The position numbers and the translations under genes are program-made. A DNA stretch of 64,000 nucleotides from Janibacter alkaliphilus (GTDB lineage: Bacteria; Actinomycetota; Actinomycetes; Actinomycetales; Dermatophilaceae). Below, one piece after another: positions 12,868 through 21,265 of this stretch (positions are counted from its first letter, which is position 1; the number at the start of each line of letters is the position of its first letter). The notes under the pieces were generated by a model. The model made no database searches. It had not been told where the DNA came from and saw only the letters and a program-made list of their open reading frames with translations. The stretch is taken from positions 1,922,001 to 1,986,000 of the forward strand of contig NZ_JACBZX010000001.1 of assembly GCF_013408565.1 (NCBI RefSeq), in the 5' to 3' direction.

Positions 12868-13956
12868 ATGAACGTCCGGGCACGGGTCGCGCTCGTCGGA
12901 GCCGCCACGATCGGTCTGACCGCCGCGGGAGCGTCGGCGGCGCACGCCGCACCAGGCATCACCATCACCGGCTGGGACACCTCGACCTGCGCGAGCGAGG
13001 GGGCGCCCTCGCCGCAGATCCGCTGGGAGCTGGCCGAGGCGCAGGACCCGAGCGAGCAGCCGACCACGGTCAAGTACCAGCTGGGCATCGACGACCAGGC
13101 CGACTACGAGCCGTGGATCGACTTCGGGTTCGGCGAGACTGTCGTGACCTTCACCGGCGAGCCGGTGCGCCCGGGGGAGCACGTGCTCACCCAGGGGGTC
13201 GCCGGACAGGCGCCGCCGCTGGCCGAGGCGCTCACCTTCACCGCGCCGGCCTGCCCGGACGGCTCGCCGGCCCCGGCCGCGACGGCCTGGCCGCAGCAGG
13301 CAGAGGGCGCGGGGGAGCTGACCGCCACCTTCGGCGAGCCCACCTGCAGCAGCCCGGTCGTCCCCGGACGCTCGGCGCTCCCCTTCGACTACACGGTCAG
13401 CGACTCCGGTGACGCCCAGATCGTCGTGCTCGTCGACGGCGAGGAGACCATCGGCACCACCCTGACCGCCGGGAGCGAGGACACCTACGCGGTCGCGATG
13501 CCCGAGGGCGAGCACGAGTACGTGCTGCAGGACGGCGCGGGCAACGAGCTCGACACGGCGACCGCCACCGCGATCAGCTGCTCCTCGGACGGCGACGAGG
13601 ACGCCACCGGGGAGGACGACGGCGCCGACGGCTCGAGCGACGACGGCGCCGGCGACGGCACCTCGGCCGCGACCGACGACGGCAGCGAGGGTGGCCAGGG
13701 CTCAGCCTCGACGGAGGGGGCCGACGCCGCCGACGGGGCGTCCGGCGACGGCGCGGGCACCGCGGACGACGGGTCCGCGGCGACCGGCGCGACGGACGAC
13801 GCCGGTGCGGACACCCCGGCCGTCCCGGTGGTGGTGCAGACCGACAGCCCGGCCCCAGGGGTCGGTGCCTGGCCGGCGCTGGCAGCGTCCTCGCTGGTGC
13901 TGCTCGGCCTCGGGCTGCTCGTCCGGCGTCTGTGGGCTCGCGACCGTCTCGGCTGA
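12868..13956 (+). CDS. Secreted, membrane-anchored acidic surface protein
   Basis: 362 aa, not recognised as a named family. There is a signal peptide (residues 1-27, ending ASAAHAAP), then two beta-rich repeats of ~100 residues, each with paired Cys (TSTCASEG / TAPACPDG and EPTCSSP / AISCSS). An Asp/Gly/Ala/Ser-rich spacer of ~90 residues follows. The end is a C-terminal hydrophobic segment with a basic tail (RRLWARD). The end looks like a wall-sorting signal but no LPxTG-like motif precedes it, so it is probably a membrane-anchored stalk protein. ATG at 12868, with AGGGGAGAG upstream. It stands alone between metS and the tRNA. Confidence 0.7.
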   Translation: MNVRARVALVGAATIGLTAAGASAAHAAPGITITGWDTSTCASEGAPSPQIRWELAEAQDPSEQPTTVKYQLGIDDQADYEPWIDFGFGETVVTFTGEPVRPGEHVLTQGVAGQAPPLAEALTFTAPACPDGSPAPAATAWPQQAEGAGELTATFGEPTCSSPVVPGRSALPFDYTVSDSGDAQIVVLVDGEETIGTTLTAGSEDTYAVAMPEGEHEYVLQDGAGNELDTATATAISCSSDGDEDATGEDDGADGSSDDGAGDGTSAATDDGSEGGQGSASTEGADAADGASGDGAGTADDGSAATGATDDAGADTPAVPVVVQTDSPAPGVGAWPALAASSLVLLGLGLLVRRLWARDRLG

Positions 13957-14181
13957 TCGGTTCGCGACCTGGTGTTTCGCGGCCCGGGCGCTCGTGAACC
14001 TCGCCGGCCCGGATCGTGAGTGAGCGCAGATCGTCGCCTCCCCGGTCACGGTGACGACGCGATGCGCTCACTGACGAGCTGATCGCCTGGGCGGGAAGGC
14101 CTGGTGCGCACACCGGCGGGTCGCGGCGGGCCAGGACACAGGTGAGGGCCAGCACCCTTCGCGGGTACCGGCCCTGATCTG
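13957..14181. other. Intergenic region with dyad symmetry
   Basis: No gene is seen. It holds an inverted repeat GTGAGCGCA (14020-14028) / TGCGCTCAC (14063-14071) with a small inner dyad GTCAC-G-GTGAC (14045-14055). This may serve as terminator or processing site for the surface-protein transcript. The right end holds the tRNA terminator. Confidence 0.4.
14145..14175 (-). terminator. tRNA-Arg terminator hairpin
   Basis: AGGGCC (14145-14150) pairs with GGCCCT (14170-14175), and ACCC with GGGT inside, closed by TTCGC. It starts 7 nt past the 3' end of the tRNA on the minus strand. Confidence 0.5.
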
Positions 14182-14254
14182 CGCCCCCGGCAGGATTCGA
14201 ACCTGCGGCCCCTGGTACCGGAAACCAGTGCTCTATCCCCTGAGCTACGGAGGC
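14182..14254 (-). tRNA. tRNA-Arg (anticodon CCG)
   Basis: 73-nt cloverleaf on the minus strand. The acceptor GCCTCCG pairs with CGGGGGC (one G-U). The D-arm begins TAGCTCA. The anticodon stem CTGGT/ACCAG encloses the loop TTCCGGT, so the anticodon is CCG, reading CGG. The T-arm is GCAGG-TTCGAAT-CCTGC and the discriminator is G. CCA is not encoded. A minus-strand TAGTCT at 14299-14294 is a likely -10. CGG is a frequent Arg codon in this GC-rich genome. Confidence 0.96.
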
Positions 14255-14341
14255 ATGTCGCCCTGCGAGAACGAGCCCGCCTGGCGACGCCCGAGACTAG
14301 CACCGGCTCGCCCCGACGAAGAATCGCCACCTACGACGCGA

Positions 14342-14389
14342 GCTACCACGCAGAAAGTGCTGTGATCGCGACACTTACTGCGTGGTAGC
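14342..14389. repeat. Large imperfect palindrome upstream of argS
   Basis: Arms of 18 bp (14342-14359 and 14372-14389) begin GCTACCACGCAG and end AAGTG, with one mismatch, around a 12-bp centre. There is no T tract, and it lies ~100 bp before the argS start and ~90 bp from the tRNA-Arg gene. It could be an operator, a dispersed palindromic element or a cruciform. See findings. Confidence 0.75.
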
Positions 14390-14473
14390 CGGTGGCGGTG
14401 GGTGGCGTGCCGTGGGGACGGCGGGGTGCGTCTCGTGGCGCGGCCCGGCACGCGGGGCCTGCCACCCGCGAAA

Positions 14474-14479
14474 TAGACT
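14474..14479 (+). promoter_or_regulatory. -10 box TAGACT for leaderless argS
   Basis: TAGACT ends 8 nt before the GTG at 14488, with no Shine-Dalgarno site between. It supports GTG 14488 over the upstream in-frame ATG at 14392, which would lie upstream of this promoter. Confidence 0.55.
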
Positions 14480-14487
14480 GCGCTCCC

Positions 14488-16131
14488 GTGACCCCCGAAG
14501 AGCTGTCCGCGGCCATCCGCGCTGCCCTCGCCCAGGCCGTCGCGGCCGGCGAGCTGAGCGTCGACGTCCCCGACGAGGTCCGCGTCGAGCGTCCCAAGCA
14601 GCGCGAGCACGGCGACTGGACCACCAACCTCGCCCTGCAGCTGGCGAAGGGGGCGGGACGCCCGCCCCGCGAGGTCGCCACCGTGCTGGCCGAGCGGCTG
14701 CGAGCCACCGACGGCATCGCCGCGGTGGACGTGGCCGGGCCGGGCTTCCTCAACCTCACCCTGGACGCCGCCTCGGCCGGCGAGCTGGCCCGCAGCATCG
14801 TCGAGGCCGGGCCCGCCTTCGGCCGCAACGACTCCGCCGCCGGGAGCACCGTCAACGTCGAGTTCGTCTCGGCCAACCCGACCGGGCCGCTGCACATCGG
14901 GCACACCCGCTGGGCCGCGCTCGGCGACTCGATGCGCCGGCTGCTGGCGGCCAGCGGCGCCGACGTCACCTCCGAGTACTACATCAACGACGCCGGCTCG
15001 CAGATGGACACCTTCGCCGCCTCCGTGCTGGCCCGGGCGAAGGGGGAGCCCACCCCCGAGGGCGGGTACCCCGGCGGCTACGTCGACGACCTGGCGGCCA
15101 CCGTCCGGCAGCAGCGCCCCGACCTGCTCGAGCTGCCCGAGGACGAGGCGCTCGCGGTCGCCCGCGAGCTCGCCTACGCGGCTCAGCTGGCCGACATCCG
15201 CGGCACCCTCGAGGACTTCGGCGTGCACTTCGACGTCTGGTTCTCCGAGGCCGCCCTGCACGAGCAGGGAGCGGTCGCCCAGGCCGTGCAGCGGCTGCGC
15301 GAGCAGGGCCACGTCGACGACGCCGACGGCGCGGTCTGGCTGCGCACCAGCGACTTCGGCGACGACAAGGACCGGGTGCTGATCCGGGCCGACGGCAACC
15401 CCACCTACTTCGCCGCCGACGCCGCCTACTACCTCAGCAAGAAGGACCGCGGCTTCGACGAGAAGATCTACCTGCTCGGCGCCGACCACCACGGCTACAT
15501 CGCCCGGCTCAAGGCCATCGCCGCCTGCGCCGGCGACGACCCGCAGCACAACATCGAGATCCGGATCGGCCAGCTGGTCAACCTCGGCGGGGCCAAGCTC
15601 TCCAAGCGGGCCGGCAACATCATCGAGCTGCGCGACCTCGTCTCCTGGATCGGCTCCGACGCGGTGCGCTACAGCATGGCCCGCTACCCCGCGGACAGCC
15701 CGCTCAGCCTGGACGGCGAGGAGCTGCGCAAGCAGAGCAACGACAACCCGGTCTTCTACGTCCAGTACGCGCACGCCCGCACCGCGAACGTCGCCCGGCT
15801 GGCCGCCGAGGACGGGGTGCGTCGCGAGGACGGCTTCGACCCGGCCCTGCTGGGCGACCCCACCGAGGCGGCGCTGCTGGCGATCCTCGGCGACTTCCCC
15901 CGGGTGGTCGCCCAGGCCGCCGAGCTGCGCGAGCCGCACCGGGTGGCGCGCTACCTCGAGGACCTCGCCGCCCGGTTCCACAAGTGGTACGACACCTGCC
16001 GCGTGCGCCCGCTGCGCGACGAGGAGATCACCGACACCCACCGCACCCGGCTGTGGCTCAACGACGCCACCCGCCAGGTGCTCGCCAACGGCCTCGACCT
16101 GCTGGGCGTCTCCGCCCCCGAGCGGATGTGA
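14488..16131 (+). CDS. argS: Arginyl-tRNA synthetase
   Basis: 547-aa class I aminoacyl-tRNA synthetase. The HIGH motif is in NPTGPLHIGHTRW (around residue 135), preceded by the N-terminal Add1 domain. A KLSKR-like signature is present (GGAKLSKRAGN near 370), and an all-alpha anticodon-binding domain ends the protein. The GTG start at 14488 gives TPEELSAAI, the usual N-terminus. It charges tRNA-Arg, one isoacceptor of which is encoded 230 bp upstream on the other strand. lysA follows closely, an arrangement common in actinobacteria. Confidence 0.96.
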   Translation: MTPEELSAAIRAALAQAVAAGELSVDVPDEVRVERPKQREHGDWTTNLALQLAKGAGRPPREVATVLAERLRATDGIAAVDVAGPGFLNLTLDAASAGELARSIVEAGPAFGRNDSAAGSTVNVEFVSANPTGPLHIGHTRWAALGDSMRRLLAASGADVTSEYYINDAGSQMDTFAASVLARAKGEPTPEGGYPGGYVDDLAATVRQQRPDLLELPEDEALAVARELAYAAQLADIRGTLEDFGVHFDVWFSEAALHEQGAVAQAVQRLREQGHVDDADGAVWLRTSDFGDDKDRVLIRADGNPTYFAADAAYYLSKKDRGFDEKIYLLGADHHGYIARLKAIAACAGDDPQHNIEIRIGQLVNLGGAKLSKRAGNIIELRDLVSWIGSDAVRYSMARYPADSPLSLDGEELRKQSNDNPVFYVQYAHARTANVARLAAEDGVRREDGFDPALLGDPTEAALLAILGDFPRVVAQAAELREPHRVARYLEDLAARFHKWYDTCRVRPLRDEEITDTHRTRLWLNDATRQVLANGLDLLGVSAPERM

Positions 16132-16148
16132 GTCCGGTGGCCACCAAC

Positions 16149-17612
16149 ATGCGCGCCCACGAGGCCGGGATCCTGCACGCCGACGGCTACGGCGCCGCGC
16201 CGCAGTGGCTGCCCTACCCGGGCGACGTCATGGAGCTGCTGCCGATGCTCTGGCCGCAGACCGTCGGCCGCGACGCCGACGGGGTCCTCACCGTCGGCGG
16301 CGTCCGCGCCACCGACCTGGCCGCCGAGCACGGCACCGCCGCCTACGTCCTCGACGAGGCCGACCTGCGCGCCCGCGCCCGGGCCTACCAGGAGGACTTC
16401 ACCGCCCCCTTCGCCCGGCTCGGCGGTGCGCACGTCTACTACGCCGGCAAGGCCTTCCTGTGCACCGCGGTGGCCCGCTGGATCATGGAGGAGGGCCTGG
16501 GGCTGGACACCTGCAGCGCCGGTGAGCTGGCGGTGGCGCAGCGGGTCGGCTTCCCGCCGGAGCGGCTGGCGCTGCACGGCAACAACAAGTCGGTCGCCGA
16601 GATCCGCCAGGCCCTGGACTACGGGGTCGGCCGGATCGTGCTGGACTCGCTGGAGGAGATCGAGCGGGTCGCCCGGGTCGCCGGCGAGCTCGGCGTGCGG
16701 GCCCCGGTGATGATCCGGGTCACCGTCGGCGTCGAGGCGCACACCCACGAGTTCATCGCCACCGCGCACGAGGACCAGAAGTTCGGGCTGAGCCTGAGCA
16801 GCGGCGCGGCGAAGGAGGCGATCGCCCGGGTCGTCGAGCTCGGCGACGTCCTCGACCTGCGCGGTCTGCACAGCCACATCGGCAGCCAGATCTTCGACGT
16901 CTCCGGCTTCGAGATCGCCGCCCGCCGGCTGCTCACGCTGCACGCCGAGGTGGCCGACGAGCACGGCCTGGCGATGCCGGAGATGGACCTCGGCGGCGGC
17001 TACGGCATCGCCTACACCTCCGAGCACGACCCGATGACCCCGGGCGACCTCGGTCGGCAGATGGCCGACCTCGTCGAGCGCGAGCTCAAGCCCTTCCACG
17101 AGGCGCACCCGGGGGCCCCGGCGCCGCGGATCTCCATCGAGCCCGGGCGCTCGATCGCCGGGCCGAGCACCTTCACCCTCTACGAGGTGGGCACGGTCAA
17201 GCCGGTCGCCCTCGACCACGGCGCGGTGCGCACCTACGTCTCGGTGGACGGCGGGATGAGCGACAACGTGCGGACCGCCCTCTACGGCGCGGACTACAGC
17301 TGCACCCTGGCCAACCGCACCTCGGACGCCGCGCCGGTCGTCGTGCGGGTCGTCGGGCGGCACTGCGAGAGCGGCGACATCGTCGTCATGGACGAGTACC
17401 TGCCCGCCGACGTCGCCTCCGGCGACCTCATCGCCGTGCCGGGCACCGGCGCCTACTGCCGCAGCCTGAGCAACCAGTACAACCACACCCCGCGCCCGCC
17501 CGTGGTGGCCGTCCTGGACGGCCGCAGCCGGGAGATCGTGCGCCGTGAGACGGTGGAGGACCTGCTGGCCCTCGACGTCGACGACACCCCCAGGAAGGAC
17601 CAGGACCGCTGA
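16149..17612 (+). CDS. lysA: Diaminopimelate decarboxylase
   Basis: 487-aa PLP enzyme converting meso-diaminopimelate to L-lysine. The PLP lysine is in HVYYAGKAF; other family marks are the glycine-rich LGGGYGIAY and the SIEPGRSI phosphate-binding stretch, with CESGD near the C-terminus. I chose ATG 16149 (MRAHEAG, where homologs begin; GGTGG upstream). In-frame GTGs at 16128 and 16137 are alternatives, and the first would overlap the argS stop by 4 bp. The TGA shares its A with the ATG of hom, so lysine and threonine/methionine branches are cotranscribed. Confidence 0.94.
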   Translation: MRAHEAGILHADGYGAAPQWLPYPGDVMELLPMLWPQTVGRDADGVLTVGGVRATDLAAEHGTAAYVLDEADLRARARAYQEDFTAPFARLGGAHVYYAGKAFLCTAVARWIMEEGLGLDTCSAGELAVAQRVGFPPERLALHGNNKSVAEIRQALDYGVGRIVLDSLEEIERVARVAGELGVRAPVMIRVTVGVEAHTHEFIATAHEDQKFGLSLSSGAAKEAIARVVELGDVLDLRGLHSHIGSQIFDVSGFEIAARRLLTLHAEVADEHGLAMPEMDLGGGYGIAYTSEHDPMTPGDLGRQMADLVERELKPFHEAHPGAPAPRISIEPGRSIAGPSTFTLYEVGTVKPVALDHGAVRTYVSVDGGMSDNVRTALYGADYSCTLANRTSDAAPVVVRVVGRHCESGDIVVMDEYLPADVASGDLIAVPGTGAYCRSLSNQYNHTPRPPVVAVLDGRSREIVRRETVEDLLALDVDDTPRKDQDR

Positions 17613-19006
17613 TGAGCGACCTCTCACCGGCCGCGGCGTCGGACGCGACCGCGGCCCCGGACGAGACCGCGGCCCCGGACGAGACCGCGCCGCTGCGCGT
17701 CGCGCTGCTCGGTGCCGGCACCGTCGGCAGCGCCGTGGCCCGCACCCTCACCCACGAGGCCGACGACCTGGCCGCCCGCACCGGGCGCCGGCTCGAGCTC
17801 GTCGGGGTGGCCGTGCGCCGGGCCGGCCGGGACCGCGCCGACCTCGGCGTCGACCCCGCGCTGTTCACCACCGACGCGGCCGAGCTGGTCACCCGCGCAG
17901 ACATCGTCATCGAGCTCATCGGCGGGATCGACCCGGCCAAGGAGCTCATCCTCTCGGCGATGGCCCACGGCGCCAGCGTGGTCACCGGCAACAAGGCGCT
18001 GCTCGCCGAGGCCGGACCGACCCTCTACGCGGCGGCCGACGAGCACGGCGTCGACCTCTACTACGAGGCCGCGGTGGCTGGCGCCATCCCGATCGTCCGC
18101 CCGATCCGCGACTCCCTCGCCGGCGACCGGATCGACCGGGTCATCGGCATCCTCAACGGCACCACGAACTTCGTGCTGGATGCGATGGACAGCACCGGCG
18201 CCGGCTTCACCGAGACGGTGGAGCGGGCGCAGGCGCTGGGCTATGCCGAGGCCGACCCCACGGCCGACGTCGAGGGCTTCGACGCCGCGGCGAAGGCGGC
18301 CATCCTCGCCTCGCTGGCCTTCCACACCCGGGTCGGCATCGAGCACGTGCACCGGGAGGGGATCACCGAGGTCAGCGCCGGCGACATCGCGGCCGCCAAG
18401 GAGATGGGCTGCGTCATCAAGCTGCTCGGGATCTGCGAGCGCACGGTCGTCGACGAGTCTGGGGGAGAGGGGATCTCGGTCCGCGTCCACCCGGCGATGA
18501 TCCCGCTCGGGCACCCGCTGGCGTCGGTGCGCGAGGCCTTCAACGCCGTCTTCGTCGAGGCCGGGTCCGCCGGCGAGCTGATGTTCTACGGCCAGGGCGC
18601 CGGCGGCGACCCCACCGCCAGCGCGGTCCTCGGGGACGTCGTCGCGGTGGCCCGTCACCGGGTGGCCGGCGGCAAGGGACCGGGGGAGAGCGCCTACGCC
18701 GACCTGCCGGTGCTGCCGATGGGCCGCGCCCGCACCCGCTACCACGTCAGCCTCGACGTGGCCGACCGCTCGGGCGTGCTCGCCAAGGTGGCGCAGGTCT
18801 TCGCCGCGCACGAGGTGAGCATCGAGACCGTCCGCCAGCAGGTGGTCACCGAGGACGAGGACGGCACCCCGACCCCGCCGCGGGCCGCCCTGGTGATCGT
18901 CACCCACAGCGCCGAGGACGCGGCGCTCTCGGCCACCGTGGACGCGCTGGCCGAGCTGGACATCGTCCGCGAGGTCACCTCGGTGCTTCGCGTGGAAGGA
19001 AGCTGA
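17612..19006 (+). CDS. hom: Homoserine dehydrogenase
   Basis: 464 aa. The NAD(P)-binding fold opens with [13 protein letters not shown] near residue 35. The catalytic domain includes [12 protein letters not shown] and the [13 protein letters not shown] stretch. A C-terminal ACT domain begins near [16 protein letters not shown] (residues ~375-460). It reduces aspartate semialdehyde to homoserine. The ACT domain suggests feedback control by threonine, as in related enzymes. The N-terminal ~25 residues contain a duplicated APDETA tract not found in the conserved fold. It has 1-bp overlap with lysA and 1-bp spacing to thrC. Confidence 0.95.
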   Translation: MSDLSPAAASDATAAPDETAAPDETAPLRVALLGAGTVGSAVARTLTHEADDLAARTGRRLELVGVAVRRAGRDRADLGVDPALFTTDAAELVTRADIVIELIGGIDPAKELILSAMAHGASVVTGNKALLAEAGPTLYAAADEHGVDLYYEAAVAGAIPIVRPIRDSLAGDRIDRVIGILNGTTNFVLDAMDSTGAGFTETVERAQALGYAEADPTADVEGFDAAAKAAILASLAFHTRVGIEHVHREGITEVSAGDIAAAKEMGCVIKLLGICERTVVDESGGEGISVRVHPAMIPLGHPLASVREAFNAVFVEAGSAGELMFYGQGAGGDPTASAVLGDVVAVARHRVAGGKGPGESAYADLPVLPMGRARTRYHVSLDVADRSGVLAKVAQVFAAHEVSIETVRQQVVTEDEDGTPTPPRAALVIVTHSAEDAALSATVDALAELDIVREVTSVLRVEGS

Positions 19007-19007
19007 C

Positions 19008-20108
19008 ATGGCCCACCAGTGGCGCGGGGTCGTCCCCGAGTACGCCGAGCGCCTGCCGATGCTCGCCGGGGCGCCCGTGGTGACCCTGCGCGAAGGGGGC
19101 ACCCCGCTCATCCCCGCGGCTCGCCTCTCCGAGATCGTCGGCGCCCGGGTGCACGTGAAGTACGAGGGGCTCAACCCGACCGGCTCCTTCAAGGACCGTG
19201 GGATGACCACGGCGATGTCGGTGGCCGCGGCCAACGGCGCCCGCGCGGTCATCTGCGCCTCCACCGGCAACACCAGCGCCTCGGCCGCCGCCTACGCGAC
19301 CAAGGCCGGGATGACCTGCGCGGTGCTCGTGCCCGAGGGCAAGATCGCCATGGGCAAGCTGAGCCAGGCGGTCGCCCACGGCGCCACCCTGCTGCAGGTC
19401 GACGGCAACTTCGACCACTGCCTCGACGTCGCCCGCAAGATGGCCGAGGCCTACCCCGTCGAGCTGGTCAACTCGGTCAACCCGGCCCGGATCGAAGGGC
19501 AGAAGACCGCAGCCTTCGAGGTCGTCGACGCGATCGGCGACGCCCCCGACATCCACTGCCTGCCGGTCGGCAACGCCGGCAACATCACCGCCTACTGGAA
19601 GGGGTACGGCGAGTACGCCACCGAGACCCCGGGCGTGGGCGGGACGCTGCCGGCGGTGGCCACCCAGCGACCGCAGATGTGGGGCTTCCAGGCGGCCGGC
19701 TCGGCGCCGATCGTGCTCGGCCACCCGGTCGACGAGCCGGACACCATCGCCACCGCCATCCGGATCGGCAAGCCCGCCTCGTGGGAGCAGGCCGAGGCGG
19801 CGCGCGACGAGTCCGGGGGGCGCATCGAGTCGGTGACCGACGAGGAGATCCTCGCGGCGCACCGCCTGCTGTCCGCCGAGGAGGGCATCTTCGTCGAGCC
19901 CGCGTCGGCCTCCTCGGTCGCCGGTCTGCTCAAGGCGCACGCCGCCGGCGAGGTGCCCTCCGGGGCGCTGGTCGTGTGCACCGTCACCGGCCACGGCCTC
20001 AAGGACCCGCAGTGGGCGCTGCGGCAGGCCGACGGCAGCGAGGTCGAGCCGGTGCGGGTGCCGGCCGAGGCCTTCGCCGTCGCCCAGGCCCTCGGGCTCG
20101 AGGGCTGA
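19008..20108 (+). CDS. thrC: Threonine synthase
   Basis: 366-aa fold-type II PLP enzyme making threonine from O-phosphohomoserine. The PLP lysine is in GSFKDRGM near residue 60, the substrate loop [14 protein letters not shown] is near 85, and the phosphate-binding GNAGNI follows. The length matches the short actinobacterial class. GGAAGG lies just before the ATG, inside the end of hom. It lies between hom and thrB, giving the order hom-thrC-thrB. Confidence 0.96.
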   Translation: MAHQWRGVVPEYAERLPMLAGAPVVTLREGGTPLIPAARLSEIVGARVHVKYEGLNPTGSFKDRGMTTAMSVAAANGARAVICASTGNTSASAAAYATKAGMTCAVLVPEGKIAMGKLSQAVAHGATLLQVDGNFDHCLDVARKMAEAYPVELVNSVNPARIEGQKTAAFEVVDAIGDAPDIHCLPVGNAGNITAYWKGYGEYATETPGVGGTLPAVATQRPQMWGFQAAGSAPIVLGHPVDEPDTIATAIRIGKPASWEQAEAARDESGGRIESVTDEEILAAHRLLSAEEGIFVEPASASSVAGLLKAHAAGEVPSGALVVCTVTGHGLKDPQWALRQADGSEVEPVRVPAEAFAVAQALGLEG

Positions 20109-20109
20109 G

Positions 20110-21060
20110 GTGCTGACCACCGGTTCCTCGGTCACCCTGCGTGTCCCGGCCAGCAGCGCCAACCTCGGTCCTGGCTTCGACTGCGTCGGTCTCGCCCTCG
20201 GCCTGTGGGACGAGGCCACCGCCACCGTCGAGGGCGAGCCCGGCCTGCACGTCGAGGCGACCGGCGAGGGTGCCGAGGCGGTGCCGCGCGACGAGCAGCA
20301 CCTGGTGGTGCGCTCGATGCACGCGATGTGGCGGCGGCTGGGCGTCCAGCCGCCGGCCGGGCTGAGCCTGCGCACCCGCAACGGGGTGCCGCACGGTCGC
20401 GGCCTGGGCTCCTCGGCCACGGCGATCGTCACCGGGACCGCGCTGGCCTACGGGCTGGCCGCCCGGTCCGGGCTGGTCGCCCCGGCGCAGGGCCTGCTGG
20501 ACCTCGACGTCGTCAACGAGCTCGCCAGCGCGCTCGAGGGGCACCCCGACAACGCCTCGGCCAGCGTCTTCGGCGGGGCCACCCTCTCGGTCACCGAGCC
20601 GGTCGACGGCGCCGGCGGCTCGCCGGCCACCACCACGGTGCCGCTGGCGCTGCACCCGGACCTCGGCGCCGTGGTGCTGGTGCCCGAGGCGACGCTGAGC
20701 ACGACGACGGCGCGCGCGGTGCTGCCGCCCTCGGTCGCCCTGGAGACCGCCGCGGCCAGCACGGCGCGCGGCGCCATGCTCGTGCACGCCCTCACCACCG
20801 ACCCGTCCGCGCTCATGGCCGGCACCACCGACCTGCTGCACCAGGAGGCGCGGCGAGCGAGCTACGCGCCGTCGATGGCGCTGCTGGACACGCTACGGGC
20901 AGCCGGCCACGCGGCGACGATCTCCGGTGCCGGGCCGTCGGTGCTCGTGCTCACCACCGCGGGGGAGCAGGCCCGTGCCGAGATCGCTGACCTGGCCGGA
21001 GACCGGTGGCGGGTGCTGGCTCCCGGCGTGCCCACGTGCGGCGTCCACGAGGTTCAGTGA
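20110..21060 (+). CDS. thrB: Homoserine kinase
   Basis: 316-aa GHMP kinase that phosphorylates homoserine for ThrC. The N-terminal VPASSANLGPGFDC and the ATP loop HGRGLGSSA (around residue 97) are diagnostic; the C-terminal ISGAGPSVL is the third GHMP motif. GTG start at 20110, one base after the thrC stop, with no independent ribosome site, so translation is coupled. It completes the threonine branch. Confidence 0.95.
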   Translation: MLTTGSSVTLRVPASSANLGPGFDCVGLALGLWDEATATVEGEPGLHVEATGEGAEAVPRDEQHLVVRSMHAMWRRLGVQPPAGLSLRTRNGVPHGRGLGSSATAIVTGTALAYGLAARSGLVAPAQGLLDLDVVNELASALEGHPDNASASVFGGATLSVTEPVDGAGGSPATTTVPLALHPDLGAVVLVPEATLSTTTARAVLPPSVALETAAASTARGAMLVHALTTDPSALMAGTTDLLHQEARRASYAPSMALLDTLRAAGHAATISGAGPSVLVLTTAGEQARAEIADLAGDRWRVLAPGVPTCGVHEVQ

Positions 21061-21265
21061 TACATTGAGGATGCTCCACCGCCCCGGTGCGCGGCATCCT
21101 CGATCGAGGGTCTGCGGCCGTGAGGACCAGGAGCTCTCATCCCACGACCGGCGCCCGGTTCGCGCGCGTCGAGGACGTCGTGGATTCCTCCAGAACCCGG
21201 CTTGACGGGTGACATCAGGCCTGCCGTGATCTCGGCGGCCTCGCGAACGAGGGGAAGGATCCTTC
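21061..21265 (+). promoter_or_regulatory. Long leader upstream of rho
   Basis: 205 bp between thrB and rho without a gene. TACATT (21061-21066) directly after the thrB stop could be a -10, though no -35 is clear. A hairpin GAGGATGC (21067-21074) / GCATCCTC (21094-21101) follows. Rho genes in many bacteria are autoregulated by Rho-dependent termination in the leader; this region could serve that purpose, which is inference. Confidence 0.35.

Noticed and set aside
12868..13956. LPxTG sortase substrate
   Set aside because: The C-terminal hydrophobic segment and basic tail are present but no LPxTG-like motif precedes them.
14046..14330. Small minus-strand protein ending in RGRRFESCRGR
   Set aside because: It reads through the tRNA-Arg gene; the RRFESC string is the known mistranslation of tRNA T-arms.
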